Source: Friedmanniella luteola (GTDB lineage Bacteria; Actinomycetota; Actinomycetes; Propionibacteriales; Propionibacteriaceae). Taken from it: DNA of 64,000 nucleotides. Location of the stretch: positions 1,550,001 to 1,614,000 of the forward strand of contig NZ_LT629749.1 of the NCBI RefSeq assembly GCF_900105065.1. Direction: 5' to 3'. The notes below the pieces were generated by a model that was given only the letters and a program-made list of their open reading frames with translations, was not told the origin of the DNA and did not search any database. Made by a program: the position numbers and the translations under genes. Of this stretch, positions 34,586 to 43,506 are shown one piece after another (the stretch's first letter is position 1; each line of letters starts with the position of its first letter).

Positions 34586-37500
34586 TCAGGCCGAAGGTCG
34601 TAGCCGGAGGCCCTGCGGGGTCATCCGGAACCCGGCGCCCTGCAGGGCGTCGCTCACCAGCGTCGAGCCGAAGACGTGCCCGCCGTCCGCCCGTTCGACG
34701 CTCAGCTTCCCCAGCTGGCCGCGCTGCACGGCCTCCGCGAGCACCGTCGCGGCGGGCGCGAGCCGTCGCGGGTCCTCGGTGAAGGACAGCAGCGTCTTGC
34801 CGCCCCGCTCCACGTAGAAGGCCAGCGCGCCGTCGACGAGCACGACCAGCGCCCCCGCCTTGCGCCCGGGCCGGTGGCCCTCCCGCTCGGGCCAGGGCAG
34901 CGCCGCCCCGTACGGGTTGGCGGCGTCGCAGGCCGCCAGCACCACCGCCTGCGGCGCCTCCGGCTCGCGCTGGAAGGAGCGGAGCCGGTCGACGGCCCCG
35001 CCCAGGGCGAACTGGGCGGCCCCCAGCCCTTCGATGAAGTAGCCCCGCCGGCACTGCCCCGACTCCTCCAGCGAGCTCAGCGCGCGGTAGGCCGCCCCGA
35101 AGCCGCCCTCGCCGTTCTCCGTCATCACGCTGCCACGACTGACCACGCCGTAGCGGTCCAGCTGGGCGAAGACGTCCGTGGCCAGCCGCTCCGCCGGTGT
35201 CGTCCCCGCCCGGTGCACCAGGGACCAGCGCCCGACGGTGGTGGGCGACGCGATCCGCGGGGCGCGACCGGGCCGGCCGAGGCCGCCACCGGCCAGCCGG
35301 GCGCGGTGGGTCCGGGCAGTGGGCCGGGTGGGCGCCTTGCGGTGCGCCCCGCCCGAGAGCGCCCGGACGGGCGCGAAGGTGTCACCGGTGACCAGGCCCG
35401 ACCAGACGAGGTCCCAGAGCGCCGCGACGTACTCGTCCCGGTGGCCGAGCGAGCCCGGGGGCAGCAGGGCGTCGAAGAAGTAGGCGCCACCCCCGGCCAG
35501 AGCGTCGAGGAGCTCCTGGCTGCGGTGGTGGGCGGGCGCCCGCACCTCCGACGGCTCGGCGCCGGCGACGTACCAGCGGACCCAGCCGTCGGAGTCCCCG
35601 ATGCCGCCGTCGCCGACCCAGGTCACCTCGCCGCTGGCCGTCAGCTCGTCGAGCATGGCCGGGGTGTACCCGGCCACCCGGGCGGGCAGGACCACCGACT
35701 CGACGGCGCTGGCCGGCATGGCGTAGCCGGCGAGCTGCTCCAGGGCACCGAGCACGGCGTCGCTGCCGCGGGCTCCCGAGCCGACGCCCTGCCACTCGGC
35801 GAGGAAGCGCGCGTAGGCCACCTGCTCGACCGGCTCGACCTCCTTGCGCAGCAGTGCCAGCGTCCGCCGCTTGATGAGCGACAGCATCTGGCCGTGGCAG
35901 TACTGCCGGCGCTCCTGCCCGGCCTCGCCCTCCAGGTCGACGAACGATCCGCTGACCACGGTGCCCGCCGCCACGAGGGCGTCGCAGGCCTGCTCGACGA
36001 CGGCCCGGCCCAGGCCGTAGCGGGAGGCGACGGTGCCGGCGACGAACGGGCCGTGGGTGCGCGCCCAGCGCAGCACGAGGTCCTCGACCGGGTGCGCCGC
36101 CGTCTCGTCGAACGTGGCGGCGACCCCCGGCGGCACCGGGATGCCGAGGCCGTCGCGCAGCCGGGGGACGTCCTCGGCCACCGCGACCATCGGCACGCCG
36201 GCGATCCGGACCTCGACCAGCCGCCGGTCGAGCAGCAGCCGCTCGAGGGCGGGCTCCGGGGCGAAGTCCTCCACGGTGCGCAGGGCCAGCTCGGCCCGGC
36301 TGAAGGGACCGGCCGTCCGGACGAGGTCGTACAGCTGCTCGGCGGTCGCCGCCTGGCGCTCGGGGCTGAGCCCCTGGACGTCGGCCTCGCTGCGGGCGAT
36401 CACGGAGGCGTCCAGCAGCTGCTTCAACCCGTCCTTGCCCAGCAGCTCCGCCAGCAGGGTGGCGTCGAGCGACAGCGCGGCGGCCTTCTTCTCGGCGAGG
36501 GGGACGTCGCCCTCGTAGACGAATGCGCCGACGTAGCCGAACAGCAGGGACTTCGCGAAGGGCGAGGGCTCCTTCGTCTCGACCTCGACCAGCCGGATCT
36601 TGCGCGCGGCGATCTCCCGCTGCACCTCCAGCAGGCCGTCCAGGTCGAAGACGTCGGTCAGGCACTCGCGCATCGTCTCCAGGACGATGGGGAACTCCGG
36701 GAACTGTGCGGCGACGGTCAACAGCTGCGCGGACCGCATCCGCTGCTGCCACAGCGGAGAGCGCGACTTGGGGTCGCGGCGCGGCAGCAGCAGCGCCCGG
36801 GCCGCGCACTCGCGGAAGCGGGCCGCGAACAGGGCCGAGCCGCCCACCTCGTCGGTGACGACGGACTCGATCGTCTCCGGGTCCAGGATGACCAGGTCGG
36901 CGCTGGGCGGTTCGGACTCCGTGTCGGGGATGCGCAGCACCATGCCGTCGTTCGTGGCGGTAGCCTGCACCTCGAGGCCGTAGCGCTGCCGGGCCGCGTG
37001 CTCGACGGCCAGCGCCCACGGGGTCAGCACCCCGGTGCCCAGCGCGCTGTGGACGCAGACCCGCCAGTCGCCCAGCTCGTCGCGGAACCGCTCGACGACG
37101 ATCGTCTGGTCGGTGGGCAGGGCGCCGGTCGCGGTGGACTGCTCGGTCAGGTAGGCGACCAGGTTGCGGGCGGCGTACTCGTCGAGGCCGCTCTCCCGCA
37201 GTCGGGCCGTCGCCCGGGGCGCGGTCATGGTCCCGACCTCGCGGACGAAGCCGCCGAAGGCGCGACCCAGCTCGAGCGGCCGCCCGGGGGAGTCGCCCTT
37301 CCAGAACGGCAGCTTGCCGGGGACGCCGGGCGCGGGCGTGACCAGCACCTGGTCGTGGGTGATCTGCTCCACCCGCCAGCTCGTCGTCCCGAGGGTGAAC
37401 ACGTCGCCGACGCGCGTCTCGTAGACCATCTCCTCGTCGAGCTCGCCCACCCGGCGACCGGGGGCGTGCTTGCCGGAGGCGTTGCCCTCGCCGACGATGA

Positions 37501-39184
37501 AGACGCCGAAGAGGCCGCGGTCGGGGATGGTGCCGCCGGAGGTGACGGCCAGCCGCTGGGCGCCGGGGCGGGCGGTCAGCAGCCCGGTGTCGCGCTGCCA
37601 CACCAGGCGCGGCCGCAGCTCGGCGAAGTCCTCCGAGGGGTAGCGACCGCTGAGCATGTCGAGGACGGCCTCGAAGGCGCTGTAGGGCAGGTCGCGGAAG
37701 CTGCTGGACCGGCGGACCAGGGCGTAGAGCTCGTCCACCTTGGTCTCCTGCCCGGACACGATGGCGACGACCTGCTGCGCGAGCACGTCGAGCGGGTTCC
37801 GCAGCTCGGCGACCTCCTCGATCGCCCCCCGGCGCATCCGCTCGACGACGACGGAGGACTCGATGAGGTCGCCGCGGTGGTTGGGGAAGAAGACGCCGCG
37901 CGAGGTGGCGCCGACCTGGTGCCCGGCCCGGCCGACCCGCTGCAGCCCGCTGGCCACCGACGGCGGGGACTCCACCTGGACCACCACGTCGACGGCGCCC
38001 ATGTCGATGCCGAGCTCGAGCGAGGAGGTCGCCACGACGCAGGGCAGCAGCCCCGACTTGAGGTCGGACTCGATCTGCGCGCGCTGCTCCTTGCTCACCG
38101 AGCCGTGGTGGGCCCGGGCGATGGCGGGCGCGTGGGTGCCGTCCTGGCCGGAGGAGGCGCCGGCCTGGGCCATCACCTGCGCCGGCGGTCCGGTCGTCCC
38201 GTCGGAGGGCGCGGCCACCCCCAGCCGCTCGGCGTGCAGCTCGTTCAGGTGGGAGGTCAGCCGCTCGGCCAGCCGCCGGGAGTTGGCGAAGACGATGGTC
38301 GACCGGTGCGCGGCGATGAGGTCGAGGATCTTGTTCTCGACGTGCGGCCAGATCGACGGCGGTCGCCGGGGCGCCTGCTCGTCCTCGAGGCTGGCGGGGG
38401 CCGACGCGGCGGCGCCGAGGTCGCTCATGTCCTCGACCGGCACCACGATCTCGAGGTCCCACGCCTTCTCCGACGTCGGAGCCACCACCTGCACCGGGTG
38501 GGGGCCGCCGAGGTAGGACGCGACCCGCTCGGCCGGCCGGACCGTCGCCGACAGCCCGATCCGCTGCAGCGGGCGGTGCGGGGCCTCCGGCGTGGCCGAC
38601 TCGGCGGTCAGCGCCTCCAGCCGCTCGAGGGACAGGGCGAGGTGGGCGCCCCGCTTGGTGCCGGCCAGCGCGTGCACCTCGTCGACGATGACGGTGCGGA
38701 CCGAGCGCAGCACGTCGCGTGCGCTGGAGGTCAGCATGAGGAACAACGACTCGGGCGTGGTGATGAGGATGTCGGGCGGCCGGGTGGCGATGACCCGGCG
38801 CTCCGCGGTGGTGGTGTCGCCCGAGCGGACCCCGACGGTGACGTTCGGCGGCGCCTGGTCCAGCCGCAGCGCCGTCTGGGTGATGCCCGCCAGCGGGGCG
38901 CGCAGGTTGCGCTCGACGTCGACGGCCAGCGCCTTGAGCGGGGACACGTACAGGACGCGGCAGCGCTCCTTCGGGTCCGGCTGCGGCGACCGGGTGAGGT
39001 CGTCCAGGGCCCAGAGGAAGGCGGCGAGGGTCTTGCCGGAGCCGGTCGGGGCGACCACCAGCGCGTTCTCGCCCGCGGCGATGGCCTTCCACGCGCCGGC
39101 CTGCGCGGCGGTCGGGCGGGCGAAGACCTCCCGGAACCACGTGGCGGTGGCGGGGGAGAAGACCTTCAGGACGTCGGCGGGCAC
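34586..39184 (-). CDS. lhr: Lhr-family ATP-dependent DNA helicase
   Basis: 1532 aa, full-length Lhr. Superfamily 2 core at the N-terminus: Walker A VVAPTGSGKTLAAFLWALDD (about residues 34-53), VIVDEVHALAGTKRGAHLAL, motif VI QRVGRAGHQVGATSRG. The ~650-residue C-terminal half (Lhr-CTD) includes wHTH and glycosylase-like regions (GSFVDLEGEAGQERR, LVVLVDGALAFYVERGGKTL). Lhr is a 3'-5' helicase in DNA repair, induced by mitomycin in mycobacteria. GTG start at 39184 chosen because conservation begins at PADVLKVFSPATATWF; a much longer reading would run antisense through the DUF3046 gene. Confidence 0.92.
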   Translation of the reverse strand: MPADVLKVFSPATATWFREVFARPTAAQAGAWKAIAAGENALVVAPTGSGKTLAAFLWALDDLTRSPQPDPKERCRVLYVSPLKALAVDVERNLRAPLAGITQTALRLDQAPPNVTVGVRSGDTTTAERRVIATRPPDILITTPESLFLMLTSSARDVLRSVRTVIVDEVHALAGTKRGAHLALSLERLEALTAESATPEAPHRPLQRIGLSATVRPAERVASYLGGPHPVQVVAPTSEKAWDLEIVVPVEDMSDLGAAASAPASLEDEQAPRRPPSIWPHVENKILDLIAAHRSTIVFANSRRLAERLTSHLNELHAERLGVAAPSDGTTGPPAQVMAQAGASSGQDGTHAPAIARAHHGSVSKEQRAQIESDLKSGLLPCVVATSSLELGIDMGAVDVVVQVESPPSVASGLQRVGRAGHQVGATSRGVFFPNHRGDLIESSVVVERMRRGAIEEVAELRNPLDVLAQQVVAIVSGQETKVDELYALVRRSSSFRDLPYSAFEAVLDMLSGRYPSEDFAELRPRLVWQRDTGLLTARPGAQRLAVTSGGTIPDRGLFGVFIVGEGNASGKHAPGRRVGELDEEMVYETRVGDVFTLGTTSWRVEQITHDQVLVTPAPGVPGKLPFWKGDSPGRPLELGRAFGGFVREVGTMTAPRATARLRESGLDEYAARNLVAYLTEQSTATGALPTDQTIVVERFRDELGDWRVCVHSALGTGVLTPWALAVEHAARQRYGLEVQATATNDGMVLRIPDTESEPPSADLVILDPETIESVVTDEVGGSALFAARFRECAARALLLPRRDPKSRSPLWQQRMRSAQLLTVAAQFPEFPIVLETMRECLTDVFDLDGLLEVQREIAARKIRLVEVETKEPSPFAKSLLFGYVGAFVYEGDVPLAEKKAAALSLDATLLAELLGKDGLKQLLDASVIARSEADVQGLSPERQAATAEQLYDLVRTAGPFSRAELALRTVEDFAPEPALERLLLDRRLVEVRIAGVPMVAVAEDVPRLRDGLGIPVPPGVAATFDETAAHPVEDLVLRWARTHGPFVAGTVASRYGLGRAVVEQACDALVAAGTVVSGSFVDLEGEAGQERRQYCHGQMLSLIKRRTLALLRKEVEPVEQVAYARFLAEWQGVGSGARGSDAVLGALEQLAGYAMPASAVESVVLPARVAGYTPAMLDELTASGEVTWVGDGGIGDSDGWVRWYVAGAEPSEVRAPAHHRSQELLDALAGGGAYFFDALLPPGSLGHRDEYVAALWDLVWSGLVTGDTFAPVRALSGGAHRKAPTRPTARTHRARLAGGGLGRPGRAPRIASPTTVGRWSLVHRAGTTPAERLATDVFAQLDRYGVVSRGSVMTENGEGGFGAAYRALSSLEESGQCRRGYFIEGLGAAQFALGGAVDRLRSFQREPEAPQAVVLAACDAANPYGAALPWPEREGHRPGRKAGALVVLVDGALAFYVERGGKTLLSFTEDPRRLAPAATVLAEAVQRGQLGKLSVERADGGHVFGSTLVSDALQGAGFRMTPQGLRLRPSA

Positions 39185-39215
39185 GTCCCCATACTGCCTG
39201 CCGACCCTGACAGTT

Positions 39216-39236
39216 CCGGGCGCCGTCGGCGCCCGG
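39216..39236. repeat. 10-bp perfect palindrome between lhr and DUF3046
   Basis: CCGGGCGCCG and CGGCGCCCGG flank a single T. It lies in the 117-bp divergent region of lhr and the DUF3046 gene. It could be an operator or merely a GC-rich hairpin. Confidence 0.5.
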
Positions 39237-39301
39237 TTGGTCCCGGCGGTCGCGCTGGGGAACACTGGGAGGCCGACGAGGGTGGGCGGGGGTGGCAGGG
39301 C

Positions 39302-39496
39302 GTGAAGGAGACCGAGCTGTGGCAGCGGCTGCAGGACCAGCTGGGGGCGGGCTACCACCGGGTCTGGGCGGCGGAGTACAGCCTCGCCGAGCTGCAGGGC
39401 CGCACCGTGGTCCAGGCGGTCGACGACGGCATCCCGGTGAAGACCGTCTGGCGGGCGGTCTGGGCCGCCCTGGAGCTCCCGGCCCGCGAGCGCTGA
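39302..39496 (+). CDS. DUF3046-family small protein
   Basis: 64 aa: ELWQRLQDQLGAGYHRVWAA, then LAELQGRTVVQAVDDG and the ending TVWRAVWAALELPARER, the full DUF3046 domain. Actinobacterial family of unknown function, almost always just upstream of recA. GTG start; no clear SD within 10 nt, but GGGTGGCAGGGC precedes it. No membrane segment. Role unknown; the stable proximity to recA is the only clue. Confidence 0.85.
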   Translation: MKETELWQRLQDQLGAGYHRVWAAEYSLAELQGRTVVQAVDDGIPVKTVWRAVWAALELPARER

Positions 39497-39556
39497 CGCC
39501 CGCACGGGCACCGCGCAGGACGGCGCGGACCGCACCGGCGTGTCCGCTCGCCGTTC

Positions 39557-39568
39557 GAACACCTGTTC
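39557..39568. promoter_or_regulatory. LexA box upstream of recA
   Basis: GAACACCTGTTC fits GAAC-N4-GTTC exactly, flanked by C and G. It lies 141 bp before the recA ATG and should repress a distal recA promoter until LexA cleaves itself. Confidence 0.9.
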
Positions 39569-39634
39569 GGTAAGTTGTCCACCGGGTCGGTCGACGCCCC
39601 GGCGCTGTCCACAGCGTCGCCGCGTCCCGGACCT

Positions 39635-39657
39635 CTGTCAGTGCCTCTCCTTAGAGT
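39635..39657 (+). promoter_or_regulatory. PafBC-type (RecA-NDp) promoter of recA
   Basis: CTGTCAGTG (39635-39643), 8 bp, TAGAGT (39652-39657). This matches the mycobacterial RecA-NDp/PafBC consensus TTGTCRGTG-N8-TAnnnT at all but the first base. Expected start about 45 nt before the recA ATG, with GGAAGGAC as SD. It gives recA a LexA-independent damage-inducible promoter. Confidence 0.75.
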
Positions 39658-39708
39658 CCCTGCACAGACCGCACGACACGGAAACGCCCGGACGGGTGAG
39701 GGAAGGAC

Positions 39709-40758
39709 ATGATGGCGACCAACGACCGCGAGAAGGCGCTGGAGACAGCACTCGCCCAGATCGACAAGAACTACGGCAAGGGCTCGGTGATGCGGCTGGG
39801 CGACAACGTCCGCGTACCGCTGGAGACGATCCCCACCGGCTCGATCGCGCTGGACCTCGCGCTCGGCATCGGCGGGCTGCCGCGGGGCCGGGTCGTGGAG
39901 ATCTACGGCCCGGAGTCCAGCGGCAAGACGACCGTCGCGCTGCACGCCATCGCCAACGCCCAGGCCGGCGGCGGCATCTGCGCCTTCATCGACGCCGAGC
40001 ACGCGCTCGACCCCGACTACGCCGCCAAGCTGGGGGTCGACACCGACTCGCTGCTGGTCAGCCAGCCCGACAACGGCGAGCAGGCGCTGGAGATCGCGGA
40101 CATGCTGGTCCGCTCGGGCGCCCTGGCGCTGATCGTCATCGACTCGGTGGCCGCCCTGACGCCCCGCGCCGAGATCGAGGGCGAGATGGGCGACAGCCAC
40201 GTCGGCCTGCAGGCCCGGCTGATGAGCCAGGCGCTGCGGAAGATGACCGGCGCGCTCAGCAACTCCAACACCACCGCCATCTTCATCAACCAGCTGCGCG
40301 AGAAGATCGGCGTGATGTTCGGCTCGCCCGAGACCACCACCGGTGGTCGCGCGCTCAAGTTCTACTCCTCGATCCGGCTCGACGTGCGTCGTATCGAGAC
40401 CCTCAAGGACGGCCAGGAAATGGTCGGCAACCGGACCCGTGTGAAGGTCGTCAAGAACAAGGTCGCGCCGCCGTTCAAGCAGGCCGAGTTCGACATTCTC
40501 TACGGCAAGGGAATCAGCCGGGAGGGCAGCCTCATCGACCTCGGCGTCGAGGCCGGCATCATCCGCAAGGCCGGCGCCTGGTTCACCTACGACGCCGACC
40601 AGCTCGGCCAGGGCCGGGAGAACGCCCGCGGCTACCTGATCAGCAACCCCGACCTCGCCAACGAGCTCGAGAAGAAGATCAAGGAGAAGATGGGCATCGG
40701 TCCGCAGCTCGACGTCCCGGCGGGCGTCGACCCCGTCACCGGTGAGGTGGAGTTCTGA
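39709..40758 (+). CDS. recA: Recombinase RecA
   Basis: 349 aa from 39709 (348 from the adjacent ATG at 39712). Walker [15 protein letters not shown] near residue 67, [19 protein letters not shown] (Walker B and loop L1) and the L2/core [20 protein letters not shown] are intact; no intein. Forms filaments on single-stranded DNA, drives strand exchange and triggers LexA self-cleavage. Upstream 212 bp contains a LexA box, a PafBC-type promoter and two DnaA-box-like 9-mers (39575-39583, 39605-39613). recX follows, its conserved frame beginning within the recA stop region. Confidence 0.98.
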   Translation: MMATNDREKALETALAQIDKNYGKGSVMRLGDNVRVPLETIPTGSIALDLALGIGGLPRGRVVEIYGPESSGKTTVALHAIANAQAGGGICAFIDAEHALDPDYAAKLGVDTDSLLVSQPDNGEQALEIADMLVRSGALALIVIDSVAALTPRAEIEGEMGDSHVGLQARLMSQALRKMTGALSNSNTTAIFINQLREKIGVMFGSPETTTGGRALKFYSSIRLDVRRIETLKDGQEMVGNRTRVKVVKNKVAPPFKQAEFDILYGKGISREGSLIDLGVEAGIIRKAGAWFTYDADQLGQGRENARGYLISNPDLANELEKKIKEKMGIGPQLDVPAGVDPVTGEVEF

Positions 40759-40853
40759 GCCCGGCCCTCGACCCGGCCCGCGAGCAGCGCGGGCCGGTCG
40801 GCGCGGACCCGGTCGACCAGGTCCGGTCGTGGCTGACGGCGCAGGGGGCCACC

Positions 40854-41519
40854 GTGCCCCCGGTTCCGGAGCCGTCCCGGCCCGACCGTGCACGCCGGTC
40901 CCGGCCAGAGCCGGACCGGGCCGCCGACGCGGAGGCCGGGCGCTCGGCCGGACGGGCCGCGCCGGACGGTGAGCGTCGAGGTCGCCGCGGCTCGGGGCGC
41001 AGCCGACGGAGTGAGTCCGCTCCCGAGGCCCGCCCGGACGACGTGGAGGCCGACCCGGAGGGTGTGGCGCGGACGGTCGTCCTCCGCAAGCTGGCGGTGC
41101 AGGCCCGCACCCGGCACGAGCTCGCGACGGCGCTCGCCGCCCGCGAGGTCCCCGAGGACGTCGCCGACGCCGTCCTGGACCGGATGGAGGCGGTCGGCCT
41201 GGTCGACGACGAGGCCTTCGCCCGGGACTGGGTGGAGTCGCGTCAGCAGCGCCGGCACCTCTCCCGTTCCGCGCTCCGGCGCGAGCTGCAGACCAAGGGC
41301 GTCGACCGCGACCAGATCGACGAGGCCGTCGCCGGCGTCGAGACCGACGACGAGGTGGAGGCGGCGCTCGCGCTGGCCACCAAGAAGTTCCGCTCCATGC
41401 AGGGGCTGGAGCGCGACGTGCAGTACCGCCGGCTGGCCGGGGCACTGGCGCGCCGGGGCTTCAACGGCGGGGTGGCCGCGACGGTGCTCAGCCGGGTGCT
41501 GGACGGCCCGCGCGACTGA
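40854..41519 (+). CDS. recX: Regulatory protein RecX
   Basis: 221 aa from the GTG at 40854. The last ~150 residues form the tandem three-helix RecX repeats (VVLRKLAVQARTRHELATAL, AVGLVDDEAFARDWVESRQQ). RecX inhibits RecA filaments and ATPase. The first ~70 residues are a charged, low-complexity Pro/Arg/Glu tail. The frame remains open and protein-like back to a CTG at 40755 overlapping the recA stop, so translation may start there with a rare codon, giving 254 aa. Co-transcribed with recA. Confidence 0.9.
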   Translation: MPPVPEPSRPDRARRSRPEPDRAADAEAGRSAGRAAPDGERRGRRGSGRSRRSESAPEARPDDVEADPEGVARTVVLRKLAVQARTRHELATALAAREVPEDVADAVLDRMEAVGLVDDEAFARDWVESRQQRRHLSRSALRRELQTKGVDRDQIDEAVAGVETDDEVEAALALATKKFRSMQGLERDVQYRRLAGALARRGFNGGVAATVLSRVLDGPRD

Positions 41520-41562
41520 CGGCGGGCGGCCTCCGGCCCCGCCCGCACCGGGTGCGCCCTGC

Positions 41563-41591
41563 TTGACCGCCGGTAGCCCGAGCCATACTCT
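41563..41591 (+). promoter_or_regulatory. rny promoter (TTGACC, 17 bp, TACTCT)
   Basis: TTGACC (41563-41568) and TACTCT (41586-41591) are separated by exactly 17 bp, the best sigma-70-type promoter in the window. The predicted start near 41598 leaves a leader of about 208 nt before rny. Confidence 0.75.
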
Positions 41592-41597
41592 GCCAGC

Positions 41598-41805
41598 AGA
41601 GGTTTCAGCGTGTTTTGTTCGACCCGAAATGTGAACCGTCAACCAATACCGACGGCTTGATAAATCGCCCGATCTGTCGTTTTGAGTTCTGCCCCGCGAC
41701 CACCCAGGACGCGCCGTGCGCCGGTTGGTCCACCGTTTCCAGTGCTCGTCTGCGCAGGCTGAAGCCTCTTGAGTACACGCGGGAGCGTGTAGACGGGAGT
41801 GCGCC
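41598..41805 (+). promoter_or_regulatory. Long AT-richer 5' leader of rny
   Basis: About 208 nt between the predicted start and the rny ATG. Its first half contains many A/T-rich patches (GTGTTTTGTTCG, CTTGATAAATCG, GTCGTTTTGAG) unlike the surrounding DNA. A stem TACACGC-GGGA-GCGTGTA (41774-41791) sits just before the SD GGGAG. It could be an RNase Y-sensitive autoregulatory leader; a 64-codon ORF inside it (from 41615) has atypical codon use and looks non-coding. Confidence 0.55.
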
Positions 41806-43443
41806 ATGAGTTCAGTGCTGGCCTGGGTCGTGCTGGTCGCGTTGGTGGTCGTCGTCCTGGCCCTCGTCGGCATCGTCGTGATGGTGCGGCGTTCCGCCGC
41901 CCTGACCGCGTCGACGCCGAGCGCCGGGCTGACCGCCGAGGTCGTCGAGGATCCGCGGCACCAGGCCCAGGAGGCCGAGATCGCGGCCGCCCGGGAAGAG
42001 CTGGCCGGGCTGCGAGCGCGCTCCGAGCAGGAGCTGCGGGTCACCCAGGAGAAGACGGGCGCGCTGATCGCGACCGCCGAGAGCGCCCGGGCCGAGGCCG
42101 ACCAGGAGGCGCGCGCCCGCCGGGCCGAGCTCCAGGAGCAGCGCTCCGACCTGGAACGCCGTGAGCAACGGCTCGTCGACCGGGAGGAGCGGCTGGACAG
42201 CGAGGGGCGCAGCCTGGACGACCGCGCGCGGCAGCTGGACGAGCTGAAGGCCCAGCTGAAGGCCCAGCGTCACGCTCTAGCTGAGGTCGAGACCGAGCGC
42301 CAGCAGGCGCTGGAGCGGGTCGCCGGCCTCACCGCCGAGCAGGCGAAGGCCGAGCTGGTCGCCGCGGTGGAGCACGACGCGAAGCGGCAAGCCGTCCTCG
42401 TCGCCCGCGACGTCGAGCGCCAGGCGACCCGGGACGCGGACGCCAAGGCCCGGATGATCGTCGTCGGGGCCATCCAGCGGGTCGCGTCGGAGCAGACCTC
42501 GGAGTCCGTGGTCTCGGCCGTGCACCTGCCCGGCGACGACATGAAGGGCCGCATCATCGGCCGGGAGGGCCGCAACATCCGGGCCTTCGAGCAGGTGACC
42601 GGGGTCAACGTGATGATCGACGACACCCCCGAGTCGGTGCTGCTGTCCAGCTTCGACCCGGTCCGGCGGGAGACCGCCCGGATGACCCTGACCGAGCTGG
42701 TCAAGGACGGCCGCATCCACCCGCAGCGCATCGAGGAGGTGCACGAGCGGAGCAAGGCCCAGATCGAGCAGCAGTGCCTCCGGGCCGCCGAGGACGCGAT
42801 GGCGGAGGTGGGCATCTCCGACCTGCACCCGGCGCTGGTCCCCATCCTGGGCACCCTGCGGTACCGGACCTCCTACGGCCAGAACGTCCTCAAGCACCTG
42901 GTCGAGTCGGCGCACATCGCCGGCCTGATGGCCGCCGAGATGGGCCTCGACATCGCCCAGTGCAAGCGCTCGGCGTTCCTCCACGACATCGGCAAGGCGC
43001 TCACCCACGAGGTGGAGGGGTCGCACGCCGTCATCGGCGCGGACCTCGCCCGCCGCTACGGCGAGCACCCGGACGTGGTGCACGCCATCGAGGCGCACCA
43101 CAACGAGGTCGAGGTGAAGACCGTCGAGGCGATCCTCACCCAGGCCGCCGACGCGATCAGCGGCAGCCGGCCGGGCGCCCGGCGCGAGAGCATCGAGGCC
43201 TACGTGCAGCGGCTCGAGCGCCTGGAGGAGATCGCCGGGGCGCGGGACGGCGTGGACAAGGTCTTCGCCATGCAGGCGGGCCGCGAGCTGCGCGTGATGG
43301 TGGTGCCCGAGGTGGTCGACGACATCGAGGCCCAGGTGCTGGCCCGCGACATCGCCAAGCAGATCGAGGAGGAGCTGACCTACCCCGGTCAGATCCGGGT
43401 CACCGTCGTCCGGGAGTCCCGGGCCACCGAGACGGCCCGCTAG
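41806..43443 (+). CDS. rny: Ribonuclease Y
   Basis: 545 aa. N-terminal membrane anchor (LAWVVLVALVVVVLALVGIV, about 5-24), a long coiled coil (about 50-230; e.g. LQEQRSDLERREQRLVDREE), a KH RNA-binding domain (LPGDDMKGRIIGREGRNIRA near 243) and the HD domain with the catalytic H393-D394 in FLHDIGKALTHEV. Membrane-bound endoribonuclease that starts mRNA decay. ATG preceded by GGGAG. Has its own promoter and a long leader. Monocistronic between recX and a class-V aminotransferase gene. Confidence 0.95.
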   Translation: MSSVLAWVVLVALVVVVLALVGIVVMVRRSAALTASTPSAGLTAEVVEDPRHQAQEAEIAAAREELAGLRARSEQELRVTQEKTGALIATAESARAEADQEARARRAELQEQRSDLERREQRLVDREERLDSEGRSLDDRARQLDELKAQLKAQRHALAEVETERQQALERVAGLTAEQAKAELVAAVEHDAKRQAVLVARDVERQATRDADAKARMIVVGAIQRVASEQTSESVVSAVHLPGDDMKGRIIGREGRNIRAFEQVTGVNVMIDDTPESVLLSSFDPVRRETARMTLTELVKDGRIHPQRIEEVHERSKAQIEQQCLRAAEDAMAEVGISDLHPALVPILGTLRYRTSYGQNVLKHLVESAHIAGLMAAEMGLDIAQCKRSAFLHDIGKALTHEVEGSHAVIGADLARRYGEHPDVVHAIEAHHNEVEVKTVEAILTQAADAISGSRPGARRESIEAYVQRLERLEEIAGARDGVDKVFAMQAGRELRVMVVPEVVDDIEAQVLARDIAKQIEEELTYPGQIRVTVVRESRATETAR

Positions 43444-43493
43444 CCGCCGGCCGGTCGGCGGCCCGTGCCGTCGGACCCGGCCGGACCCGTTGA

Positions 43494-43499
43494 TAGGTT
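43494..43499 (+). promoter_or_regulatory. Leaderless -10 element of the aminotransferase V gene
   Basis: TAGGTT ends 7 nt before the GTG at 43507; no SD in between. Consistent with a leaderless transcript. Confidence 0.5.
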
Positions 43500-43506
43500 C
43501 GGCCGG

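Noticed and set aside
39185-39562. N-terminal extension of Lhr
   Set aside because: The 126 extra codons read antisense through DUF3046 and are not conserved; the Lhr family starts at PADVLKVFSP.
41615-41809. 64-codon ORF in the rny leader
   Set aside because: Codon use unlike any other gene here, no SD, overlaps the rny start; better explained as untranslated leader.
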